Assembly (NCBI GenBank): GCA_965224515.1
Contig: OZ245051.1
Location: forward strand, 124,001 to 188,000
Origin: Sedimenticola_A sp040506425
GTDB taxonomy: Bacteria > Pseudomonadota > Gammaproteobacteria > Chromatiales > Chromatiaceae
Length of the DNA stretch: 64,000 bases
Reading direction: 5' to 3'
Position 1 is the stretch's first letter, and every line of letters starts with the position of its first letter. Positions 8,534 to 14,544 of this stretch are shown piece by piece. The notes under the pieces were generated by a model that saw nothing but the letters and a program-made list of their open reading frames with translations, had not been told where the DNA came from and did no database searches. The position numbers and the translations under genes are program-made.

Positions 8534-9580
8534 TTAGTTCCAGCCAGACATGCCGGACATTCCGCCCATACCTGACATACCACCCATACCACTCATGCCG
8601 GACATTCCGCCCATACCAGACATTCCGCCCATGCCGGACATGCCGGACATACCGCTAGCTGGATAGAAGAAGATCTGACCCTGAGGGGTGATTTTGAAAT
8701 AACCGGACATGCCGCTCATTCCACTCATACCGGACATTCCGCCCATACCGGACATTCCGCCCATACCGGACATTCCGCCCATACCGGACATTCCGCCCAT
8801 GCCGGACATTCCGCCCATGCCGGACATTCCGCCCATGCCGGACATTCCGCCCATGCCGGACATTCCGCCCATACCGGACATTCCGCCCATGCCGGACATT
8901 CCGCCCATGCCGGACATTCCGCCCATGCCGGACATTCCGCCCATGCCGGACATTCCGCCCATGCCGGACATTCCGCCCATGCCGGACATTCCGCCCATGC
9001 CGGACATTCCGCCCATGCCGGACATTCCGCCCATACCGGACATGCCACTAGGCATCCAGACCCAATTGCCTGACATACCAGACATTCCGCCCATGCCGGA
9101 CATACCGCCCATGCCGGACATTCCGCCCATGCCGCCCATGCCGCTCATACCGGACATGCCGCCCATGCCGCTCATACCGGACATGCCGCCCATGCCGCTC
9201 ATACCGGACATGCCACCCATGCCGCTCATACCGGACATACCGCTAGCAGGATAGAAGAAGATCTGTCCCCGGGGAGTAATCTTGAAATAGCCGGACATAC
9301 CGCTCATGCCGCCCATGCCGCTCATACCGGACATTCCGCCCATGCCGGACATTCCGCCCATACCGGACATTCCGCCCATGCCGGACATACCGCCCATGCC
9401 GGACATTCCGCCCATACCGGACATACCGCCCATGCCGGACATACCGCCCATGCCGTTCATGCCTGACATGCCACCCATGCCGTACATGCTGGCAGATGCC
9501 AGAGGGGCCGCAGCAATCGCAGTAGCTAGGCCAAGAGCTTTTATAGCTCCTTTAAGACTTGGCATTCGAAATTTATTCAT
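8534..9580 (-). CDS. Exported Met/Gly-rich tandem-repeat protein 1 (MSGMGG repeats)
   Basis: 348 aa. Start at 9580, where GGAGGA lies 8 nt upstream; the longer frame to 9718 has no support and would bury the signal peptide. The signal peptide (KALGLATAIAAAPLASA) is followed almost entirely by the hexapeptide MSGMGG and variants, so about one residue in three is Met. The array is broken by two nearly identical inserts reading YFKITP[RQ]GQIFFYPASG (8653-8705 and 9243-9295) and one reading NWVWMPSG (about 9047-9072). It has no Cys. Function unknown; options are a methionine-based oxidant sink, copper binding, or a matrix such as a sulfur-globule envelope. It follows a small secreted-protein gene under a sigma-54 promoter and precedes the molybdoenzyme operon. 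Confidence 0.85.
   Translation of the reverse strand: MNKFRMPSLKGAIKALGLATAIAAAPLASASMYGMGGMSGMNGMGGMSGMGGMSGMGGMSGMGGMSGMGGMSGMGGMSGMGGMSGMSGMGGMSGMSGYFKITPRGQIFFYPASGMSGMSGMGGMSGMSGMGGMSGMSGMGGMSGMSGMGGMGGMSGMGGMSGMGGMSGMSGNWVWMPSGMSGMGGMSGMGGMSGMGGMSGMGGMSGMGGMSGMGGMSGMGGMSGMGGMSGMGGMSGMGGMSGMGGMSGMGGMSGMGGMSGMGGMSGMGGMSGMGGMSGMGGMSGMSGMSGMSGYFKITPQGQIFFYPASGMSGMSGMGGMSGMGGMSGMSGMGGMSGMGGMSGMSGWN
8545..9485. repeat. 18-bp coding minisatellite (MSGMGG units)
   Basis: Tandem units close to TGCCGGACATTCCGCCCA (+ strand), with third-position changes, fill about 0.9 kb. The 18-bp period keeps reading frame, so unit gain or loss changes protein length without frameshift. The array is interrupted at three places by non-repeat inserts rich in aromatic residues. 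Confidence 0.9.
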
Positions 9581-9680
9581 TTTGGATTCCTCCATCGAGT
9601 GTTGATATATGGCCTCTATGCGAGACTGTCTCTTGTGCTTCCCGCTGTACTTACCAGCAACAAGCAAAAGTCTTTGAGTT

Positions 9681-9980
9681 TTATCGGTTGTTCTGGAAAT
9701 GCCATCCACGAATGTCATAACGCCCTCTCATTCCGGGACGAGTGAATGGCGTATACCAATTCCCCTGGTTGTCCAGGAAATAGAGACTGCGTGGATAAGG
9801 CTTCTGAACGCCTGTAAGTGCGTGTTGATACCAGGACTTGTCATGCCGCACCCATTCGATGACGGGTGCACCAACAGGCCTTTGTGAAGGCTCAAGACCA
9901 GCAATGGGATAGCTTGCAGATACTGAGGACGCTATGGCCATCAACATTCCGCTGCAGATGGGCAGAAAAAACCGCATCAT
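9681..9980 (-). CDS. Small exported protein upstream of Met-rich protein 1
   Basis: About 99 aa from ATG 9980 (AGAAGGAG 5 nt upstream; ATG 9977 also possible); the frame to 10022 has no support. Signal peptide RFFLPICSGMLMAIASSVSAS. The mature part is short and rich in Trp, Tyr, Pro and Arg, and contains SLYFLDNQGNWYTPF. This resembles the aromatic inserts of the Met-rich neighbour (YF-x(5)-G-x(3)-YP) and its NWVWMP element. No known family recognised. It is the first gene after a perfect sigma-54 promoter and 100 bp upstream of the Met-rich gene, so the two are probably co-transcribed and may interact. Confidence 0.7.
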   Translation of the reverse strand: MMRFFLPICSGMLMAIASSVSASYPIAGLEPSQRPVGAPVIEWVRHDKSWYQHALTGVQKPYPRSLYFLDNQGNWYTPFTRPGMRGRYDIRGWHFQNNR

Positions 9981-10040
9981 ATTTTCTCCTTCTGGCTGAA
10001 TGACATCTCTGTGTCCAATCACACAGGCACAACACCTATG

Positions 10041-10055
10041 GCAACTGCCGTGCCA
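10041..10055 (-). promoter_or_regulatory. Sigma-54 promoter P1 (small exported protein / Met-rich 1)
   Basis: Minus strand reads TGGCACGGCAGTTGC, a full match to TGGCACG-N4-TTGC. A start near 10030 would give a leader of about 50 nt before ATG 9980. Confidence 0.88.
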
Positions 10056-10143
10056 GAAGAGAAAATAATGCTCTTACTTATTGATATTTATATATTTTAT
10101 TTGTTAACAACAGTGTGCATAAAAGGCTGAAGAAAGGGGAAAT

Positions 10144-10158
10144 CTGTCTATTTGTCAT
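10144..10158. promoter_or_regulatory. Candidate activator-binding dyad for P1
   Basis: CTGTCTATTTGTCAT. One half matches the shared dyad ATGMCA-N3-TGKCAT well and the other half is degenerate. It begins exactly 89 bp beyond P1, the same spacing seen at P3 and P5. Confidence 0.5.
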
Positions 10159-10302
10159 GCAGCACCCAAAGAGGGATAAGGTTCCATTGAAAACAGACCC
10201 CGGGACTGCACCCGAATGTAAGATTATTCTTTCGATATTTCATCCGGTTACACAGTTATATTTCAGTTAAATGTAAATTAATTACCAGCAATAACAGATG
10301 GA

Positions 10303-10317
10303 CTGACAATACGTCAT
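10303..10317. promoter_or_regulatory. Candidate distal activator-binding dyad for P1
   Basis: CTGACAATACGTCAT, close to the shared 15-bp dyad, about 250 bp upstream of P1. Enhancers for sigma-54 promoters can act from this distance. Confidence 0.45.
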
Positions 10318-10418
10318 AGCGTGAAAAAAGCGTTAGAGAGTTGCCAGGAACTGCGACCTGAAGTCGTAGACTTTATGAATTAATGACCACCGAAAAGTAT
10401 TGCACCTTGCTCAGTACA

Positions 10419-10454
10419 ATAAAAATAATAACGGAGGCCGTATCAGGGCCTCCG
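10419..10454 (-). terminator. Rho-independent terminator of the 251-aa exported protein gene
   Basis: Minus strand: an 8-bp perfect stem CGGAGGCC/GGCCTCCG with a 7-nt loop, then a T-rich tail TTATTATTTTTATT. It sits 65 bp past the stop at 10519. Confidence 0.85.
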
Positions 10455-10518
10455 AAACCGGCTGGCAGTATAACAATCCGCAAAAAGGGTAGTGATCGGA
10501 TTGATTAAATCGCAGCCA

Positions 10519-11274
10519 TCAATCGAGCAGAATCGCACCACCGTCAGATGCGCGAATGGCCAACTGATGTTTAAGGCGATAAGGCGCTGAATCGCCCACA
10601 AGGCTGACCATGTACACCCTTAGCACCTTGCGGATTCTTCCAACCTGCATACCTGTGCGACCAGACATATCCAGCCACGCCTGGGCAAGCTCTTTAGCTT
10701 CAGCCCATTCATCCACCGGGAGCTGTACCCTAACGGTCGACGGGAGATAAATCACACACTCCCCCGATGCAGGCTTATAATCACCAGAGCTCTTGTCAAT
10801 ACGTGTTTTCACAAGGGGATGAAACATCATTGATCCATCTTCCCCTTTCTCGATTCTCCAGTATTCAAAACCGGGGAGATCCGGTATCTGGTATGCACGG
10901 GACTGAAGGGAAACAGGCTTATCTATTGCTTCAGAAGTATTTTCACCCTTAGCAGGCTTAATAACCAGGCTCCCATCAACCTGCCAGCTCGCCTCCCAAC
11001 CCCTTTGTTTCAGGGCCTCTCCCAACCTTCTTCTCTCCTGCTCATCAGTGACATCCGGCGTCGTGTCTGGTACGGATTCGGCTTCCGGCCTGCGATAGAT
11101 AACACTTCCATCCTCTGATTGATATTCACTCCAACCCGTCTCTTTAAGGGAATCACGCAGGCTATCAGACAATTGTCTGTCCGCCTCAACAAAACCGGTT
11201 ATAAACAGAAGAAGAAAAAACAGTCCGAATCGTTTGAAGCTTGAACAGGCTCCAGTACTTTTATCTTTATTCAT
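10519..11274 (-). CDS. Exported protein with W-x-DGS hairpin repeats and the C-terminal domain shared with Met-rich 2
   Basis: 251 aa. Signal peptide RFGLFFLLLFITGFVEA. It contains three related segments, WSEYQSEDGSVIYRRP, WEASWQVDGSLVIKP and YWRIEKGEDGSMMFHP, which look like short beta-hairpins with consensus W-x(5-7)-DGS-[VLM]-[IM]-x-x-P. The third resembles the YFKITPRGQIFFYP inserts of Met-rich protein 1. The last 60 residues (WAEAKELAQAWLDMSG...VGRIRKVLRVYMVSLV...LKHQLAIRASDG) align with the C-terminus of Met-rich protein 2. No known family recognised; the beta-rich C-terminus is PepSY-like in layout only. It has its own sigma-54-like promoter and terminator, so it is a monocistronic member of the regulon. 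Confidence 0.75.
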   Translation of the reverse strand: MNKDKSTGACSSFKRFGLFFLLLFITGFVEADRQLSDSLRDSLKETGWSEYQSEDGSVIYRRPEAESVPDTTPDVTDEQERRRLGEALKQRGWEASWQVDGSLVIKPAKGENTSEAIDKPVSLQSRAYQIPDLPGFEYWRIEKGEDGSMMFHPLVKTRIDKSSGDYKPASGECVIYLPSTVRVQLPVDEWAEAKELAQAWLDMSGRTGMQVGRIRKVLRVYMVSLVGDSAPYRLKHQLAIRASDGGAILLD

Positions 11275-11328
11275 GTCGGGAACTCCTCCACAGGATCACG
11301 CAGACAAAATCTTAAAGATTCGAAACCT

Positions 11329-11343
11329 GCAAAAGTTACGCCA
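11329..11343 (-). promoter_or_regulatory. Sigma-54 promoter P2 (251-aa exported protein)
   Basis: Minus strand TGGCGTAACTTTTGC: GG-N10-GC spacing is correct and TTTTGC is good, while the -24 box (TGGCGTA) is weaker than at the other sites. It lies 55 bp upstream of ATG 11274. Confidence 0.65.
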
Positions 11344-11398
11344 AGCCCATAGTGGCCACTGTTATGGAGAGTGAATGCAATAGTACGGAGCTGTTTTT

Positions 11399-11413
11399 AT
11401 GACAAACTGACAG
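11399..11413. promoter_or_regulatory. Activator-binding dyad for P2
   Basis: ATGACAAACTGACAG, a strong match to the shared dyad, beginning 56 bp beyond P2, closer than at the other promoters. Confidence 0.6.
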
Positions 11414-11474
11414 TACAGCCGGTTGCAAATACAGCAGTGTCAACGAAAATGAATGTGAATAACTGACTGAAGGC

Positions 11475-12485
11475 CTAATCGATTACCTGGAAAAGATTAC
11501 TGAACCGGTCACTGCTTCTGCAGAGTGAACACCGGACATCCATCTCACTTTTCTCCTCCACCATACTGTAGGTAACACCACAGGCCTCGCATTGCTTTGA
11601 CAACAAGGGGATTTCTGTCTGTTTCGGTTCTTTCCATGAATCCACTGAAATTGCGCCATCCTCACAGATATCAACACATAGCATACAACCAATACATAAT
11701 TCAGATTTAACCAGATAGTAAGACGTTTTGTCATCGTGAACGAGCGCCCGTGCGGGACAGATCTTCACACAGGCATGGCAAGCGCTGCATGAAAGGGTAT
11801 CCATCACCGGAACATAAGGCAATGGCCCCTTAAAACCTGTTGACTCAAGCCACTGTCCGGGAGAGTTCATTTTACTCAAATAATCTGAACTCAGATCATC
11901 GTGTGATGCGGTGGAACTCAATCCAAGCAGTTTTGAGAAGAAACCTCTCCTGCCCCTGTCGGGTTGTTCAATGTCTGCGTCATTTCTTTCCATGCACAAC
12001 CCATGGGAGTACTCCAATACAATCATGGGCATGTTTCGCGAGAACAGGGCACTGTTCAAACCCATGAATCTCGACCAGAATCCCTCTTTACTCGAACGGT
12101 CACAGTCACTGCAGCCGCCAATACATAACCTGATTCTCCGCATACCATCGCGATAGACCGAGACAAGAGTCAACAGGTCTATGGAGTGGATGCATTCAAT
12201 CCGGTTTAATGCGGAGTATTCTGAAACATCACTGCAGACAATCGATAGAATATTGTGCTCAAGCTTTAATATCGGCTTGTTCTCAACAACAATCGAATTG
12301 GTTGTACAGACCGGCGCACAAAGAGCACACCCGTCACAGGAATTGGCATCGAGGTCAATAGACTCTTCTGTAAGAATCCAGGCGTTCTTCGGACAGACAT
12401 CAATGCAGGCACGGCAGTTACTGACCGCAGTTGTAGCAAGCAGGCATGATTCCGCATTGATTCGCGGCAGATTCTCAGCAGTCAT
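11475..12485 (-). CDS. Polyferredoxin-like iron-sulfur protein with extra Cys motifs
   Basis: 336 aa from ATG 12485, with AAGGGTGA about 8 nt upstream; a GTG at 12497 is possible but abuts the ribosome site. Ferredoxin-type groups: a variant N-terminal one (C-x9-CRACIDVCP), CDGCALCAPVC, CSACHACVKICP and CIGCMLCVDIC. Between the pairs is CIGGCSDC, and the C-terminus has CEAC...CSLC spaced like a zinc ribbon or rubredoxin site. No signal peptide or membrane segment, so it is cytoplasmic. It probably carries electrons for the regulon; the partner is unknown. Expressed from its own sigma-54 promoter. Confidence 0.8.
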   Translation of the reverse strand: MTAENLPRINAESCLLATTAVSNCRACIDVCPKNAWILTEESIDLDANSCDGCALCAPVCTTNSIVVENKPILKLEHNILSIVCSDVSEYSALNRIECIHSIDLLTLVSVYRDGMRRIRLCIGGCSDCDRSSKEGFWSRFMGLNSALFSRNMPMIVLEYSHGLCMERNDADIEQPDRGRRGFFSKLLGLSSTASHDDLSSDYLSKMNSPGQWLESTGFKGPLPYVPVMDTLSCSACHACVKICPARALVHDDKTSYYLVKSELCIGCMLCVDICEDGAISVDSWKEPKQTEIPLLSKQCEACGVTYSMVEEKSEMDVRCSLCRSSDRFSNLFQVID

Positions 12486-12528
12486 AACCAGATTCACCCT
12501 TCAACATGATGTACAGCTGTTAACCAGA

Positions 12529-12543
12529 GCAAAGGATATGCCA
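12529..12543 (-). promoter_or_regulatory. Sigma-54 promoter P3 (polyferredoxin)
   Basis: Minus strand TGGCATATCCTTTGC: GG-N10-GC with TTTGC, 44 bp upstream of ATG 12485. Confidence 0.78.
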
Positions 12544-12631
12544 AAAAGTAATCTGTATTGAATTACAGCTGAAGGTCAAGATGTGACAACCCGTGAGGTT
12601 TCGATCAATAGCATTCCATCAGTCAACATCT

Positions 12632-12646
12632 CTGACAGAATGGCAG
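12632..12646. promoter_or_regulatory. Activator-binding dyad for P3, proximal
   Basis: CTGACAGAATGGCAG, beginning 89 bp beyond P3, the same spacing as the proximal dyads of P1 and P5. Confidence 0.68.
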
Positions 12647-12695
12647 AACTAATGCTACGCTCGAGCCAATCCATTGATTCTTATGTCTTTTTAAT

Positions 12696-12710
12696 ATGAC
12701 AAAATGACAT
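12696..12710. promoter_or_regulatory. Activator-binding dyad for P3, distal
   Basis: ATGACAAAATGACAT, 64 bp beyond the proximal site. The rest of the 12486-12905 gap holds only P3 and the terminator at 12745-12778; no coding frame is supported. Confidence 0.68.
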
Positions 12711-12744
12711 ACGGAAAGCGGAACATGATTCCGCTTAGTTAATC

Positions 12745-12778
12745 CAGAAAAAATCCGGCCCGGATATTTCCGGACCGG
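12745..12778 (-). terminator. Rho-independent terminator of Met-rich gene 2
   Basis: Minus strand: a 10-bp stem CCGGTCCGGA/TCCGGGCCGG (one G-T pair), 4-nt loop, followed by a T-run (ATTTTTT). About 130 bp after the stop at 12906, insulating it from P3. Confidence 0.85.
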
Positions 12779-12905
12779 CAAAAAGCCACTAGGGCTCATC
12801 ACAAGGGTCGTTCTCAAACTCTGTTTCAATATACAACAATCGGTATGTCACCGTTGGACTCGCCATCCCTGGCTTATTGCTAAATAATCCGATGTTTTCC
12901 GAACA

Positions 12906-13874
12906 CTAAAATACCGGGCTGGTATACCCGTCAGTTGTCCTGATAATCAGCTGATTTCTGAGACCGTGAGGTGACTCAGAAGCAACGATACTAACGATGT
13001 AAATCTTATTAACCTTCCTGATTCTCCCGACAGAAACACCATTAAAACCACTCAATTTAAGCCATGCTGTGGAGATCTGGTGTGCTTTGCTCCAACTGTC
13101 GATCTGATCTTTCGCCATGGCGTTGTTTCCAGACATACCGCTCATGCCGGACATACCGTTCATGCCAGCCATACCGTTCATGCCAGCCATACCGTTCATG
13201 CCAGCCATGCCGTTCATGCCAGCCATCCCGTTCATGCCAGCCATGCCGTTCATGCCGGACATCCCGTTCATGCCGGACATACCGTTCATACCAGCCATGC
13301 CGTTCATGCCGGACATCCCGTTCATACCGGACATCCCGTTCATACCGGACATCCCGTTCATACCGGACATCCCGTTCATACCGGACATCCCGTTCATACC
13401 GGACATCCCGTTCATGCCAGCCATACCATTCATGCCGGACATCCCGTTCATGCCAGCCATGCCGTTCATACCAGCCATGCCGTTCATGCCGGACATGCCG
13501 TTCATTCCGGACATGCCGTTCATACCGGACATCCCGTTCATGCCAGCCATACCATTCATGCCGGACATGCCGTTCATACCAGCCATGCCGTTCATGCCGG
13601 ACATCCCGTTCATACCGGACATGCCGTTCATACCAGCCATGCCGTTCATGCCGGACATCCCGTTCATGCCGGACATCCCGTTCATACCAGCCATCCCGTT
13701 CATTCCGGACATGCCGGACATCCCGTTCATGCCGGACATCCCGTTCATGCCGGACATACCGCTCATGCCGGACATACCGCTCATACCTTCCTGTTCAGCT
13801 GCTACCGCAGGCACACTGGCCATGCCTGCTATCAGGGCGGCACAACCGACTGTTCTAATTACTTTCTTTAACAT
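12906..13874 (-). CDS. Exported Met-rich tandem-repeat protein 2 (NGMSGM/NGMAGM repeats) with C-terminal domain
   Basis: 322 aa. Signal peptide GCAALIAGMASVPAVAAEQ, then about 215 residues of tripeptide-based repeats GMS/GMN/GMA (about one third Met, no Cys), then a folded C-terminal domain of about 70 residues (WSKAHQISTAWLKLSG...VGRIRKVNKIYIVSIV...LRNQLIIRTTDG). That domain is clearly related to the C-terminus of the 251-aa exported protein at 10519-11274. Unlike Met-rich 1 it has no aromatic inserts and uses Asn/Ala beside Gly. Function unknown; same alternatives as for Met-rich 1. Monocistronic, with its own perfect sigma-54 promoter and strong terminator. Confidence 0.85.
   Translation of the reverse strand: MLKKVIRTVGCAALIAGMASVPAVAAEQEGMSGMSGMSGMSGMNGMSGMNGMSGMSGMNGMAGMNGMSGMNGMSGMNGMAGMNGMSGMNGMSGMNGMAGMNGMSGMNGMAGMNGMSGMNGMSGMNGMSGMNGMAGMNGMAGMNGMSGMNGMAGMNGMSGMNGMSGMNGMSGMNGMSGMNGMSGMNGMSGMNGMAGMNGMSGMNGMSGMNGMAGMNGMAGMNGMAGMNGMAGMNGMAGMNGMSGMSGMSGNNAMAKDQIDSWSKAHQISTAWLKLSGFNGVSVGRIRKVNKIYIVSIVASESPHGLRNQLIIRTTDGYTSPVF
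13128..13787. repeat. 9/18-bp coding minisatellite (NGM[SA]GM units)
   Basis: Tandem units close to CCGTTCATGCCGGACATC (+ strand) with third-base and Ser/Ala substitutions. Both 9- and 18-bp periods preserve the frame. Distinct in sequence from the 8545-9485 array, so the two arrays expanded separately. Confidence 0.9.
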
Positions 13875-13965
13875 TATATTTACCCTCTGGTTTCACTTTT
13901 TTATTTGCTGGTTCAACATCTGCACATGCATCTCTTTCACCAGAAAAAAGATTGCAATTACGGTT

Positions 13966-13980
13966 GCAACCAGCGTGCCA
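13966..13980 (-). promoter_or_regulatory. Sigma-54 promoter P4 (Met-rich 2)
   Basis: Minus strand TGGCACGCTGGTTGC, a full match to the consensus, 92 bp upstream of ATG 13874. Confidence 0.88.
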
Positions 13981-14126
13981 AATCTGTCGAAAAAGAAAGC
14001 AGCAACTTCCCAAAATTAAAAGGCATCCAATAATTCTCATAATTCACAACAAGTTATGAATATTGAACAACAGCTGCAGGGAAGATGATCACTTAGCGCG
14101 AAAGTGTTTGTCAGGGTGTGGGCAAA

Positions 14127-14159
14127 ATGTCTGTATGGCGTTACATGCCATATCGTCAG
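14127..14159. promoter_or_regulatory. Two degenerate activator dyads upstream of P4
   Basis: ATGTCTGTATGGCGT (14127-14141) and ATGCCATATCGTCAG (14145-14159) each resemble the shared dyad with mismatches in one half. They lie about 150-165 bp beyond P4 and do not keep the 89-bp spacing. No gene is visible from 13981 to the kinase gene. Confidence 0.4.
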
Positions 14160-14431
14160 TTAACAGGGGCTGGATTGTTTCTGAACTGCCATAACAGACT
14201 CTCTCCCGGGCCTCCCTGGTTAACGGGATTAAGGGGCTACCGGCGGATGTGTGCCTGCGTATATAACAGGCTATCTATTCAATGAATTAGCAGAGCGCAT
14301 CCAGTGGAAACCACGCCACCTGGCTGACTCTTAATTCCCATACCGAGTCTATCACAATGATTTAAATAAGTTTTCAATTCAGATGACCAGCTGATCAAAG
14401 CTGAAACAGCAGTGAAAAGCGGCCATCTTAA

Positions 14432-14446
14432 CTGACAATTTGTCAG
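14432..14446. promoter_or_regulatory. Perfect palindromic activator dyad before the kinase gene
   Basis: CTGACAATTTGTCAG is a perfect 15-bp palindrome of the same type as the enhancer sites, about 100 bp before ATG 14545. No sigma-54 promoter was found between it and the kinase, so autoregulation from a sigma-70 promoter is possible. The rest of 14160-14544 shows nothing recognisable. Confidence 0.55.
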
Positions 14447-14544
14447 GGAAAATCCCGGAGAAAGGGTTAGAATCGAACTTATTTCTCCATCCCGGGGTTT
14501 GATACCTGGGAGTGTTTTGGACACGAATCAGCGCGGAAGCCGGC

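Larger units (their letters stand above)
10159..10518. other. Gene-free stretch upstream of P1
   Basis: No convincing coding frame on either strand. It holds the distal dyad at 10303-10317 and the terminator of the downstream-reading neighbour at 10419-10454; nothing else was recognised. Confidence 0.6.

Noticed and set aside
8709..9605. Long + strand frames encoding PDIPPM repeats
   Set aside because: Antisense reading of the MSGMGG array; no ribosome site or signal sequence, and the minus frame has a signal peptide and a sigma-54 promoter.
8545..13787. CRISPR arrays
   Set aside because: The repeats are contiguous 9/18-bp units without spacers and encode protein; no cas genes nearby.
13064..14019. 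Three long + strand frames (CRSCRTSRS, HPVHAGH and PFMPDI repeats)
   Set aside because: Shadows of the NGMSGM array, which stays open in several frames because of its 9/18-bp period.
14518..14532. GG-N10-GC match (TGGACACGAATCAGC) before the kinase gene
   Set aside because: Poor -24 and -12 boxes, and transcription would begin at the start codon itself.
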